Source of the DNA: Setaria digitata
Taxonomy: Eukaryota; Nematoda; Chromadorea; Rhabditida; Setariidae
Assembly (NCBI GenBank): GCA_003640385.1
Contig: RCAB01000036.1
Span: 124,001 to 188,000, forward strand
Direction of reading: 5' to 3'
Length of the DNA: 64,000 nt
Shown here: piece after piece, positions 11,583-24,367 of the stretch
Numbering within the stretch: the first letter of the stretch is position 1
How the letters are laid out: each line of letters starts with the position of its first letter
Notes under the pieces: generated by a model
What the model saw: only the letters and a program-made list of their open reading frames with translations
Told to the model about the DNA's origin: nothing
The model's database searches: none
Translations under genes and position numbers: made by a program

Positions 11583-14500
11583 TAACACCAACGCTTATCC
11601 ACTGCAATTATATTTTTATGACTTGCTTTCAGGCTTCAAATTTTCGCAGCATAGCATATGCATCATGAACTTAATCCATTCCAAACGACTGTGCAACTAA
11701 TGAAACCAACGCTAAATGCCTGATCGTGAGACAGAATAAAAAATGGATTGCTACCACACTGAACTCTGACCTTCTTTGGGACAACATCTCATAAGTCATT
11801 CCTGACGAAACACTCAACCGGCTAATTTTACGAAGAGTTTTTGTCGAGGGAAATGGCCACCACAAAACGGCCCGTGTGTGGCGATCGAGAAAACGCGGCC
11901 CGTAACAGCATCAGGTCTTCTGCTCGGCTAGTGAGCCCGGTTGGTGTCATTCTGCTGGGAGTTGCAATCCGGTGGGGAAGGAAGACACCGGGGAGGGCTC
12001 TTTGTTGAAACACCGACGACATGCAGGGTCAGCGGTTAACCTTTTGCAAAGGAAGTGTCTCCCCTTCAACCACGAGGAGGTCAAGGGTCAACCATGTAGA
12101 GTACACCTCCTTCTCCCTTTCCGTAGGAAGTGTCGTTTCCGGTCCGGAGGAAAACGGACTCAGATAGGGGCGATTTTTGTCGGCACAGTCCTGTCGGACT
12201 ACGCTGAACTATAAGAACATCATCGTCTGCTAACATTGTAGGTTGAACCTGCCAACCACTGGCGGTATCGTACGATTACCCTCTACACCATTTAGGGACC
12301 CTTGGCACTCTTACTATTCATTGATGCTATTCATCTTCAGGCCTTGTGCAACTATGGCATCGGAAAAGCCTAGCAAGGATAGAGTCTATCTGGCGAAAGT
12401 TCAAGATTGGAGCCTTTCTAATGACCTTTTTCGGAGTCTTTCAAGCGTGCTGTAGTCATTATACACACTTCCAACTACTTTTATATGTAATTTTCCGAAG
12501 TTTTCGCGGTCGAAATTGTAATGCTCCAAAAATTCTCGTCATTTTCAGAGTTATTTTCGGAATTAAGGAATGCGAAGGATGATGTCAGAAATCCTCAAAT
12601 AATATCACATAAATCAGGACGGAATGGGGTTAAAATTACTGATCAAAATTTCGAAAGTTGTTGACGCATTTTTGTATGTCACATCGACTGTTGTGATTTA
12701 TTGGACGCGCAAACCGAATACAATTTATTGAGGAGGGTCGTATTTTTTCTATTTTTCATTAATAAAAGACTTGAAACTGTTAAATGTTGAACGATTATTA
12801 TTATCAACAACATTGATAAGAACCGGTAGCAAAATCCCTTCATCATCTGTATAGTCATGGTGGACTTTTAGTTGGGTCATTTCTCACATGTGTCAAATGA
12901 TCAGTGAATTTTAATGGCATAAATTTTCCATGCGTTTTTATTAAACGATTGATCACTTTTATTCTATTTTTTATTATTTGTGTTAAATAACAATAATAAA
13001 AATAAAAATTTCCGCAGCCGGAAAAAATAAATGACTAGGAAAGGCTTTTAAATTTTGAGTGACTTTTGTCACTTAAAATTTAAAGTTTTTTGTCTTTTCA
13101 TTTGCATAATTTATCATCCTATTAATATTTCTAAGGTTAAGACAGCATGCATTTTAGATGTTACAAGGGAAATGAAGCGATAATTGGCCATTTCAGACCT
13201 ATTTTTCTTTTTTTGGGATTCAAAAACCATTACATCTGAAAGTCCAATTAATTATCAAAATAACGAACTCTATGGTCATGAAACATCAAAACAGAAGCAG
13301 TCGTTTCGCTTATAATGAAGTTGTAATAATGGAAAATATGAACGATGCAGAATTCTAATCGAGCAGATGGATGTAAGCAGATGAGCAAATAGAAAAAGCA
13401 AATAAATCTATAAGAGGTCAAATGAGAATATAAACAAACAGGGAGTTATGACGACAGGTAAACAAATGGGAAAGTATACGTATTTATTTAGTGAGTAGCC
13501 CTTACATTCTAAGATATTTTATACCTGTTTGTATGATCAACTTATTTCTAACTGATAAGGACAAGTGCTGGTTCAGTAGCGTATGGACATTGTCTATTTT
13601 AAGGTGGTAGTAGCAATATTGAGCAGTGACAGTTCTCACCATAACGGTGAAGATTCGCATCCCATAAATCTTCAATCGTGCTGAGTTTTCAAACTACAAA
13701 AATTTTGCTTTCGTTTATCTCGAGAAAGGAAAATTTATCAGAAGCCTCCTTGAGGTTGAGGAGTGATAATGATAATGTGATCAGTTCTTGTTATCTGGAA
13801 AATACTGCTATGTGTTTAGCGAAACACTTGAAAAATAATCTTCAAGACAGAGGGGACAGCTTTCCTTAATTAGTTCATCTCTTGCCTAACTGCTTAATCA
13901 GTTATTCTTCCTTATCAAATATCTGGTTACTTCTGGTCTTATTCTTACAAGACGAACTTTTCAATCAAAATAAAAAACTGCTACTCACTTAGTTTCTATT
14001 CTTCCAATGAAAATGAAATCAAAAAATTTAATCAATAAAATGTCAAAAGCAAAGTTGGGTCTTCCAAAAATTCATTTAACCATTCGATTTCAATTAATTA
14101 TTGGCATATTGAGTCAAATTTGTTACTAGTTGTATTTGATTGTAATTTGCTTCGGTTATTTGACATTTATTAGATCCCCTTCGGATTTGTAGTTAGGAAA
14201 TAATTCTCGAATTACATTTTTGTCGTTAATACTGAAATTTTTCGGTTTGAAAGCTGGTGGCATTAATATTTATATCTGTTGTAGTTAGTGTGAATAATTG
14301 GATGTATTTTATCGTACCGGTTGTTATTAGGCTCTCATTTTTAAACCAATTATTTAATCTGAAGAACCCGTTGCCTGAATTGACAGTAGAACGATTTAAT
14401 GGAATGATATGAAATCTGGTAAAGGCAAAAAAGGAGGACGTTGACGGAGGTGGAAGTAAATGTGAAACGGGTAGGAATATTTCGTTGTGTGTGAGTGAGT

Positions 14501-15277
14501 ATTCACATTTTAAAACAATGGCAATTTGAAGCGGTGATTTAGAACGTCACATTCGAAAGCACTGATAATAAAGGTCAAAGTATTGTGATTTTCAGCACTG
14601 ATAAAGAATTATCGGGAGCAAAAGAGAAACGATATTCTGCTTCTTTTCCCTTTCCTTTTTGATCCATCCGATGACCCGTTGATATCATCAGGAGAATCTC
14701 GACCTGCTTAATTATATTATTCTGGCAGCTACTGAATCCTGCATAATGCTATATTAGGATGAATGGGGCGGGGTTCGGTAAACAGAAAAGTTTGCTGTTG
14801 TTCGAGGGAAGTACAACAAATTCAGGATAATCATAGTGCCACCCCGATCAAGAGGTGACACAGTTGCAGTTGTAACATACATTTCTTGTCTTACACAGCA
14901 AAGTCTTCCGTGCTGGTAAAAAAATCATCATTTCATCCAGCACAAGTTGCTGTAATATTTTTCCTCCTCAGCATCGGATCGAATTCGATTTAATTTCTTT
15001 TCTTCCTGATTATGATAACAATCAAACTTATGTAAACACTGTTTATCCAGTCTATATTGTACGTCAAGCCAAGGAAATTTAAATTCCTATTAGTTTTTAA
15101 TCTTTTCAATTTAAGTCAGTTGGGTGGAAGTAAAATTTATCCTGTATTTGACTCTGTTGCTCTTCTTATTTGCTCACTGTGTAATTTCCAATTTCAAGCA
15201 ATTTGTCCTGCACTGATTCATTAAGGATTTCAATTCTCAACTCTTAATTAACCCTTATCCATCATATAGTGAGTTCG
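11583..15277. other. Divergent intergenic region with a GC-richer block at about 11.8–12.4 kb
   Basis: Lies between the divergently transcribed SWAN copy 2 (minus) and the cysteine-rich gene (plus). 11820–12400 is clearly richer in G+C and CpG than its surroundings and contains two copies of GGAAGTGTC (near 12051 and 12127). Its position just upstream of SWAN copy 2 suggests promoter and 5' UTR sequence. Short open frames there overlap on both strands and lack splice logic, so I do not call them. 12600–15277 is AT-rich; apart from one hairpin at 13047–13084 I see nothing in it. Confidence 0.5.
13047..13084. repeat. 17-bp inverted repeat with 4-base loop
   Basis: Left arm 13047–13063 and right arm 13068–13084 are complementary except for one position that would be a G·U pair in RNA; the loop is TTTT. 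Confidence 0.85.
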
Positions 15278-18200
15278 ATGAAGCAAAAGCTACTAATTCT
15301 CGTATCTGTCACGGCATTCATCGCACGATGGGTCTCCAGCCGAAGTAAGTCATTTATTTATCATCTACTTATTATTCTCGCAGTCATTCTTAAAGTAGAA
15401 CATAAAAAAACCCACTTATTATTGGCGTGATATAAAATTCATTTAGCGTGTGTGTGTGTGTGTGTGTATCATTATTTCACATTTATCATTTAATTAATTT
15501 GAAATGATATCTAATGAAAAACCAAATTCTAGTCCTAATTTATTATTACTTTTATTATGTGTTATTTTGAACAAAATGTTTAAATTTCTTTCTTTGCTGA
15601 GAAGTAATTATATCGTTTATAATTAATAAGAAATATGAGGTAGAAGAATTTCATCTTTTTGATACACAGCTTAAATTCAATCTTTAAATATGCAGAAGTA
15701 ATGAATTACAAATGAAAAGAGTTTTGTTTTGAAATTTCAAAATAGCCAAAAATGGTAAAATTGCAACTTATATTTTCAACACATAATTTGCTTAATTTTT
15801 CAATTTCTCTTCACAGTTTTTTTCCTTTTATATATTTATTTTTTGAATTAAAAGTAGTAAAAAAATATATTGTAAAAGTGCTGCAAGCTGGGACGATTAA
15901 ATTTTCACTCTTTCAGTCCTTTTAAGTTTTATACCTTAATTCAAATCAAATAATTAAAAGAAAATCCAGTGACAAAAAATGAAAGAATAAAACAATGTTA
16001 TTGTATACGAAGTTGCTAATACTAAACCATTTGTTCAGTTATTTGTAATCCTTTACAATATCCATTAAAGACTTACTTTCAGTATCTTTTATCTTATCAG
16101 GTTTGTTAGCAACCATTCCCTTTCCTCACTTATCCCTAATTATCTAATTAATTCACTGCATTTTAAATGACACGCTTACCTGCTTGCATGAAATATCATA
16201 CCACTGAATCAACTTTCGGTTAAAGATATATTTTAGAAGAAATTTTTGATTTATTTTGAAAAATTTTTATTTTGAAAAAGTCTCTTTCATCCGCCTCTTA
16301 ACAGAAGTATTTCTCTTCCAAAATTTCCTTTTAAACGTAAGAAATGATGTTTCTGATACTTTTAAATCAGATAAAATGGTTTATCATATAAAAATTTACA
16401 AGTTATTTTTAATGAATCTTTGTGCAATCATTTGCTACAATCTAATAAATAAAAAGACTTATTATAACAGAGGCTAAACTAGTAAGTAATTAAAATAGAA
16501 GTTAATAATACTGTAAGTACATGCTGTAAATAAAATAAGTGAATAAATAAGCGAATAAAGGATTGCTTGTTGCGATCGACAATTAATAATTAGAGGAGTT
16601 TTGCGGAAATAAATTACTTCAGAAGTTTTTATCATATTTCTTTCTGGAAAGTTTTTTATGATATAATATGGTAGTAGTAGTATAATGGTCTAAAGTGACG
16701 TTGAACATTACGGTAGTGATAAATAACGACTGTACAGCTAGAAAAGTAATAATTGTTTAACTTCCTATATTATTCACTGCTATTATTGGCAGACTGATAT
16801 ACAGAAGACTTTTCGCCTTATATGTTGTTTAGTTAGATCCAATTCGTTAAATTGTTCAGCAGAAATGTAATATGCGATGTTTTTTTATTTGCAGCAATCA
16901 ACTTATCGGCGCAGTGTAACTTAGAATCAGATCACACTAAGCTTGGGCGATGTTTGCGACCATGGCTTGATTTATGGGAAATGATACGAGTTCAGGAAGG
17001 TCATGCAGCCAATCTCGTGTTCCCGGTCAGGTTTAATTCACTAGAATGGACTTATTTTAATGACTGAAGACAAATTGGAAGTGGAGTTCTGAGAAAATAA
17101 ATTATTTCAAAATTTTTATGATATTTCTGGAAAGTTTCTTATGAAATAATATGGTAGTAACAGTAATGGTTTAAAGTGACATTGAACATTACGGTAGTGA
17201 TAAATAATGTCTGTAGAGCTAGAAAAGTAATAACTATTTAACTTCTCTGTATTATTACTGCTGGTATTGACAGAGTGGATTAAAGAGAAATTTCTTGCAT
17301 TGGATAGAGCAGTGTTAGATTTTTAGCTATTTATTTTCTCGCTTATTTTTTCCTAGTCTTACACTTAAAGTTTAGGAAGAAGAAATCTTCGGTCTTGAAC
17401 ATTAAGCTGAATATCTAAACAAAATGATTAGGAAAGCACTACCGTAGATATCAGTTTGCTCAAAGAATTGTATTTTCAGCTATAAATTTCCTTTAGGGCT
17501 TAATTAACTGTTTTGAAATGGAATGAAAGACCTTTCAAAAGTTACAAATATATTGTTTGGGTAAGACTCAGATTTGGACCAACTTAGGTAGTTTAATACT
17601 TATTTTGATTGAATTTAAGACGACCTTATCTAAATTTATTTTTCAGTTTAGTTTTTTATGCAAAAATTTAGAAACATTTAACTTTTGTATTAACTAACAA
17701 TGAACATAACACAATCAGTACTTTAGCATTGTATTAAATAACTTTAATTGAAATATCAGTTTTTACTTTTATTCCAATATTTTATTTCTTTTAGATGTTG
17801 CAATAAACATTTCTTAAAAGCACGTTTCATTTTCCATCAGTTCATTACAATATCCTTTGGACTGACTTTACTTCTCCACAGATCCCGTTTTATTCTCGAG
17901 AATCGGTGCTCTTCCTGTGTAGTGCCTACCTTGACAGTCGTTCAACCTGTATCACCTCTGAAGTGCTTCACAGGTGCAAGCATAACGAAATGATTGCATT
18001 CATAGAACGCCATATGCACTATTACTGTGGAAATCGGGCGAAAATTGCTTTCGGAAAGTTCGATTGTCTTCGAGGGTAATTTTTGAATTTCTGAATCAAA
18101 TTTTGCTCAAAACTGGAATGTTAATTGATTAATGTCAACTATATTGTAGCTGAAGATCTTTACCAACATTAGTTTTTCAATTTACTTAAATATTTTGGCT

Positions 18201-21200
18201 TTTATATGTTGAATTCATTTACTGTATATTCTTATATAGAATAAATACATCAATTTGATCAAAACGAATATGATTATTACTTATTATAATAAGCACAATT
18301 TTTTAAAATTTGAAACGTCATAAAAATAGAGTAATATAATTGCTGTTCTCGTCAGATTCAAATCTATGCTTGAGTAAAAATAAAGTTGGGTCAATCCAAA
18401 TTAAAATAGTAATTTTCTTTTTTAACGATGTGTTGTAAAATTTTAGCGCACTGATGTCAGATCATCACTGCTGGCAACATATCGAGGATATGTCATCGCC
18501 TACTGATGGGGCAGGTAAATGTAATGGGATATCGAGGTTTTTCGACTGCGCATTACCTGGTGTGTTATCCAAATGCCAAACTACCGCTGTTCATATCCTC
18601 GTCGATGCAATTACTTCATTCGGATGTCCCCTCAGCAGGGGTCAGTTGTTTTTCGTAAAAGTTTTTGAGAGTTTTTACGACATTCATTGAATTCACGAAA
18701 CTGGCACTAGTAAACTATAATTAGCAACTCAAAAAGTGACAGTTACAGAGTTAGTACAACAGTCGGCAAATTATATTAAAAAACTGAATGACACTGGCGA
18801 ATTTACCGAAGAAGCTGGCAGACGTATGTTTTATCATTTTGATAGTCAGAAGTGAAAGTTTGATCAACGTCTAACTGATAATAAATTATTGAGGCTAAAA
18901 TAAAAAAAATATATAAGAAAATTGCTATTTTTGGTAATAAAATTACCAAATTGAAGCGTCATTTATTTCACATACCAACGAAAAGTTTTCTTTTGCAGCG
19001 GGAAAGACAGTTTGAATCTTATTTTATGTGGAGTTTCTTGGCCTAGATTTTATTTGTGAGGAAAGTTGAGAAGACTTTCAGAAATGAGGAGAGGGTGAAT
19101 TAAATGGAAAAGTGAATGAATTTCAAATTTGTTGAAAGCCTTTTCTATTCATTTTGCGTGACTGATAAAATGTTTTTTGAAAGTTCGTATTCATCAGATT
19201 GAATTTTATCTTCTAAAAATATTTCATTCCACATTTTCTTCTGAGAATTTCAAAAGTCATGCAATTACATTACTCTTTGTCACAGTACATACTGGAATAT
19301 GAATATTGGAATAGTAGTACTGGCATCCGGTTAAATAAGATCGGAAAGCAACAGCACATTTGGACAGTTTTGATGAATTAACATGTGACGGAAAGTTACT
19401 TTAAAAAAAAAATTCATTTTAAAAATTTGCGTTTTTTATTCCCTAAAAAAATCATTCAAGTGTTCCAATAGATCTGTTTTAAAAAAGCTTCTATAAATTA
19501 ACTTTAAAAAACACACAAAATTTAAAATAAATATGTGCAAGGAGTGTGAAGTTTCATTTTCAGAGTTCATACGCAGTGAACTACCAGCTGCACTTCCGGT
19601 GCTTGATGAAGAAAGAAACGGTCAGTAAACTGTGTTTGCTTTCCCAAAAGTTCTACGAAATGAATTGATCAGGAAACTTTGTTTCATGCATCATAAGATC
19701 TTTTTAACAGATGATGTTAAACAAAAACCGTTGACTTCTCTGAAAATACGCCTTTTGACCAAGCACTACTAAATTCTCCTTCCACATTTCAAACGTGTAG
19801 TGAATAGGTGTTAGCAAGGCAATATATCGGCAATTGTCGCACTGGGATCGGAAATAACTGTTTTAGATGGATTAAAAAGATCTAATTGATGCTCTGTTTC
19901 AGTAAGATCTTCAATATTGCAGGTTTTAAAGAGTATAGATTTTAAACATTCTTGTAAAATTCCATCAGGAAACTGTTTTGATCGAGAGATATAGTCGGAA
20001 ATTTGTCTTCCTTCAGTGGGGATGAAAGTCTGGCTCGAATGAGCTTTGGGCAACTTGCATAATTAAAATTAATGCGAGTCTAGTTTTCATACGAATTTTT
20101 TAAATTTTAAAGCAAGGCCTTCGATTCAAAGGTATACAATAGCGCGAAATAATTTTGTCAAGTTCCATTCTCCCACTTCGGCCATCACAAGTGGAACAAA
20201 AGGATCAATGAATGCAAGCAAAGCTTTCGGACGATCTAATGAAACAATCTCAACTAATGGCTTATTCAATCCATCATTCAATAAGAAGAAACAAAATTTT
20301 GATTATCGTCGTTCACCTAGTCGAAAAATAGATCCTAACTTGGATTACGGTAAGGCATTCGAGATCGTCCAAGCGATTCTGAAGCAAAAAATTTTTGTTT
20401 ATATCAAGATAAATCACGCATTTCATATGAGGGTATTACTGTAGCATGCTTTATACTATAGAAAACTGGTTGTGAGGGCATACTGTATTCTATTTAGGTA
20501 TATTAAGAAAATTCGTGTTCTAACCTATGTCATATGAGTGGAAATGGTGCACAGTTGCTAGCAAATATCAATTTCATAAAGCTAAAGAAGAGAAATGAAA
20601 TAAGGAGAGAGAGAGAGAGGAGAGGATGAGAAACTATTATGAAGGAAATATTTGATTTATTCGACATAAAAACTACTGATAGAGCTAGCATTTGTTTCAC
20701 GTGAGATTTCCTTTCAGTTTTCATCCGGTTTTTAATCTTGAAATTATACAGCCAAGTGAGATTCAGTTATTCCAATTCTTGTTGTTCTTCATTTCTAGTG
20801 GAAGAAAATACATTTCTGGAATCGGACCCATCAATTGAAATTGCATTCGACGATGATGGAAAGGCTGTGAGCATTGCTAAAAGTTCGTCATTTTGGAAGA
20901 GTTCTACACAAATGTCCATGTTTTTAACACAAAATTAATTGTAAAAGTAATTATTTGCTATGAGAATGGAGTAAATTCGGAAGCGTTCACTTTTCTGCTG
21001 AAAATTTTGTTATTCAACTTCATATGAATTAATTAAAATGAAATGACGTATCGAAATATTTTTTGACATCAGAAATAGGCGTCTTTACAATTCTTAAAGT
21101 GTAGAACTTTTTGGTTCATTTATTACTTTTAAAGTAAATTACAGCCGAATTCACATGTACAAAGAAACAAGAAGAACGTATCGCCCAATGCTATGCTCCT

Positions 21201-24200
21201 ATGATCGAGTTTGTTGCTTGTGAACTCTACTTTTATTTGTTTCATATTGATGACCACAATTCACAGTTTCGGTGTCGCAATCCTTTTAAAACTAAAATTC
21301 CATTTCAAACATGATGACAATTACCTAGGATATTTATAGAAGGAAGATTATGATCAATAGGTTGATTCAGAGAAGAAATCAGTTTTACACCAATTTCAGG
21401 TTATGGAACAGAATACAGGATCGATATAAATCTTCGGATAATATTTTACTGCCATTTTTGAATTATCATCCCAAACAACTAAGCGATTTATGTGATCTTC
21501 TGGATGTTATTTTCGATAATTGCCTTACTGCAGACCTCATTAATGACTGCCAGGGCAATAATGTGGTTTAATTTTTTTTTTTTGGGTTAAACTTTTCTAA
21601 ACAAATTTTCTAAATAGTATTCGCGGATTCAAATCTTATGAAGGGGGGGGGGGGAAGTTAGGGCAAATAAGGGTACTGACATAAGTGTTCTAAGAGTTCT
21701 GTCTGTTTTTTCTTTTAACGCTTAATGTCTTATTCAACGTCCTTATCACATTGATACAGTGCTGAAAGCGTAAAAATGAAGCACTAAAATGCAGTATTTC
21801 AAACCATCAAAAGGTGTTCTGATATGATATGCGCTATTAACAAATCAGTAATTATAAGCATCTTTAGCTGAAGATTCTGTGCCGTTCAGCAAGAGTTCTA
21901 GAATTTCAGCATGAATTTCGAATAAATGTACTGTAGTTTATAATTCCTTAAGAGGATTTAGTTTGTGATTTTCACTTTCGGTAGAAATTAAGAATTGACA
22001 AATTTTGCTCTATCATGACCATTTTTTTTTAAAATGAAATCCAAATTCCAGCTAATGGAATTTGTAGACGAACATTTCGGCATAATTTGCTCGAAAACAG
22101 GAGCAGAAAATCTCTTCGAATCTTTTGCATGTCTTAGGAAAGTAATCGCAAAGAAGAAGGTAGGCTTAAGTAATGCTTATTTTATATTTTTATTCTGTGA
22201 CGAAATATAATAAAGAGTCATAAGAAAAAAGTGAAATTGTCAAAGCATAATTTTTCACTTTGACATTCGTAACATCTTTTAATTATTATTTTATTTAATT
22301 ATTATTTAACCAATATCTTTTCCGTCCAATATTATCTTAATTACCATGCTCTCAGTATTCGTTTTTTTTTTCTCTCTCCATTACGTCTTCATCCAAATAT
22401 TCTAAAGAGTTTCAAAAGGAATAAAACCCTAAAATTATTTTTATGCACAAAACAGCAATGACAGCAGTGTCTTATTAATACGCTATGATTGTTCGTTTCA
22501 CCGTTAATGAGCTATTCCGTGTGAAATCATAAATAATGACCTCAATTTTAGGAGTGTACTGATATAATTCGACATAGTGACGCAATTGGGACAGTTCACT
22601 GCAACCAAATGTCGGGATTTTTCGACTGCTTACTGGATACTTTGCAACAGGAATGCACTCCGGAGACACTGTTGTTTTTTGCTGATGTAATAAGCAATTT
22701 CGGCTGTATGGCTCGCCTAAATAATTATAAATGTTAGCGGAAATTTTTTTTTATTATTTTAACATTAAATTATTTTCAATGGAATATTTGACAATTTAAG
22801 AAATTGGCATTTTTATAAAAACGTCCAGGATAATAAATTATTACTACAAGTTTAAATATAATATTTGTGTAATGGCAAAGAACTTTGTTAAGCTTGATCT
22901 TTGAAACTTCTAGAAATCATATAGGTCCTGTTAAATTTCATCTTCAGTGGGTACTGAAAGAGCATTTGCGAAACAAAAAAATGTGGATCAGACAAGAGAC
23001 GCTGGATTCGAAAAGAAAAAGATAGATCCTAAAATTGGATCAGAGACACATTCGGTGGAGATTCTAGACGGTGAATTGTTTTCCTACCAATTATCCAGAG
23101 AATGCACCCAAGAGATGCAATCCAGGACACGAGTATGTGTTCAACCGTTGATGCTTGCCTGGAACAATATGCGACAGCAAAGACCGATATTGAAAAACGT
23201 AGGTTAAGGGAAGTTATCATTACGCTTTTACGTATCATTCATTCTTGTGATTAAATTCTGATATGCCAAGAATAGGAGCATTTAATTTGGAAAAAAGTTG
23301 GTACCAATTTTACAAGTAACAGACTTTTCCAGATGAAACGAACTTTGCGGAGACATGAATTTTCAAGAAGTGTGTAGATTAACAAAACATTGAACTGTGA
23401 ATTACTCCTCAAAATCCTTGATTAATAAACATAATCACAATGAACGGATACCACACTTTGATTTAAGGACTCTTCAGCAATGATCACTATTAATTTTAGG
23501 CATCATTCCCATTGTACAAGTACACAAGTGAAGAACTACTGGAATTATGTGACGGTTATGTAAATATATTTCTCTGTGCTGGTTTTGAATCGATTACAAT
23601 TTGCCTTAACGATGAATTAGTTCGTTGATCTTTGATTTGTTCAAGTCAGAATTAAGCTAAGTTAGATTGAACAATCTCACCGATTTAAAGCAGTAAGTTT
23701 CCTTCAACCTTGATTGTTCTGTTTGGATGAAACGTCAAGAACAATTTTACCTGTGTTACAGTAATGTCAATTTCAACGTAGCCATAAATTCTGGCTTTGC
23801 ATCTTTTGATTTAATGAAGCCTAATTTCTTTGAAATAAATGAATTCAATTTACTTCTAGGTTCGATTTGCCCGTGATCATTTCGGATACATTTGTACTCC
23901 TCAGAATATCGGACGTTTCATGAATCACTATGAATGTATTATGAAAGTGGCTGCTGCCTATGGTGAAAGATGTGAAATTTTTATTGCTGGTACAGCAGAA
24001 CCAGGAAAGGATCTGGTACGTAGCTAATCTCTTTAAAAATTAAATTAAACTTGACATTTTGAAATAATTTAGATTCTGTAGAAATTCTGGAAGAATTTCT
24101 TCTACAACTGAGCCGAGATCAGCAAATTCAGGAATTGGCTGACATGAGTGATAACAATTTCTTAACTCTATATCACCTTTTTAAAATCACATGCTTTAAT

Positions 24201-24367
24201 CAGTCAGAACATATCACTGTTTTCAGAGGAAGTGCCGCGGAATTCGACAATACTATGATTGTATGAAACCAGGAATTATACAGAACTGCCGGGCTGAAGC
24301 ACTGAAAGAATTTGCGACATCAGTAACTGAATATGGCTGTGATTTGAATGTTAATGACTTGTCATAG
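15278..24367 (+). CDS. Secreted protein with three 12-cysteine modules (DUF19/T20D4.11-like, or CPG4-like)
   Basis: Sixteen exons: 15278..15344, 16895..17025, 17882..18075, 18447..18640, 18725..18823, 19564..19620, 20203..20349, 20799..20882, 21145..21212, ~21383..21562, 22052..22159, 22552..22732, 22948..23198, 23500..23619, 23860..24015, 24227..24367; 2178 bases (725 aa), phases closing throughout. Exon 1 encodes a signal peptide (MKQKLLILVSVTAFIA…). Module 1 spans about residues 30–191, module 2 about 329–495, module 3 about 556–717; each has exactly 12 Cys in the same order and shares cues such as C-x2-P near its start (CLRPWLDLW, CYAPMIEF, CVQPLMLAW), the pre-C6 helix (HFGIIC, HFGYIC) and a final GC. 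Pfam DUF19 (T20D4.11-like) is described as a nematode extracellular domain of roughly 130 aa with 12 cysteines, which fits; CPG4 is the other candidate. Linkers are charged and Ser/Asn-rich. Weak spots: the acceptor at 20201–20202 (ACAAAAG) and the start of the ~21383 exon (21371 is also in phase). Function unknown. Confidence 0.85.
15448..15468. repeat. (GT)n microsatellite
   Basis: GT dinucleotide run in the 1.55-kb first intron of the cysteine-rich secreted gene. Confidence 0.9.
16593..16796. repeat. Direct repeat copy A (pairs with 17081–17277)
   Basis: About 200 bp whose order of blocks recurs about 490 bp downstream: GGAGTT…, AAATAAATTA, TTCTGGAAAGTTT, ATAATATGGTAGTA, TAAAGTGAC, TTGAACATTACGGTAGTGAT, AGCTAGAAAAGTAATAA. 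It sits in intron 1 just upstream of exon 2 of the cysteine-rich gene. Confidence 0.9.
17081..17277. repeat. Direct repeat copy B (pairs with 16593–16796)
   Basis: Second copy of the direct repeat, same orientation, just downstream of exon 2 (16895..17025). By eye it is roughly four-fifths identical to copy A with small indels, so the duplication is not recent. No open frame is shared by the copies. Confidence 0.9.
19811..20053 (-). CDS. Possible nested antisense exon or ORF inside an intron (unrecognised)
   Basis: An 80-codon open frame on the strand opposite the cysteine-rich gene, entirely within the intron between its exons at 19564..19620 and 20203..20349. Its composition looks protein-like (for example EGRQISDYISRSKQFPDG and TCNIEDLTETEHQLDLF) and it ends in a stop, but it has no ATG at its 5' end; a TTG or an upstream splice acceptor would be needed. 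I do not recognise a family. It could be a small nested gene's last exon, a decayed insertion, or chance. Confidence 0.25.
   Translation of the reverse strand: MPKAHSSQTFIPTEGRQISDYISRSKQFPDGILQECLKSILFKTCNIEDLTETEHQLDLFNPSKTVISDPSATIADILPC
20604..20626. repeat. (GA)n simple repeat
   Basis: GA run in an intron of the cysteine-rich gene, between exons 20203..20349 and 20799..20882. Confidence 0.85.
21643..21654. repeat. 12-base G homopolymer
   Basis: Run of 12 G within an intron of the cysteine-rich gene; an unusual composition in this AT-rich DNA and a likely site of length error in assembly. Confidence 0.9.
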
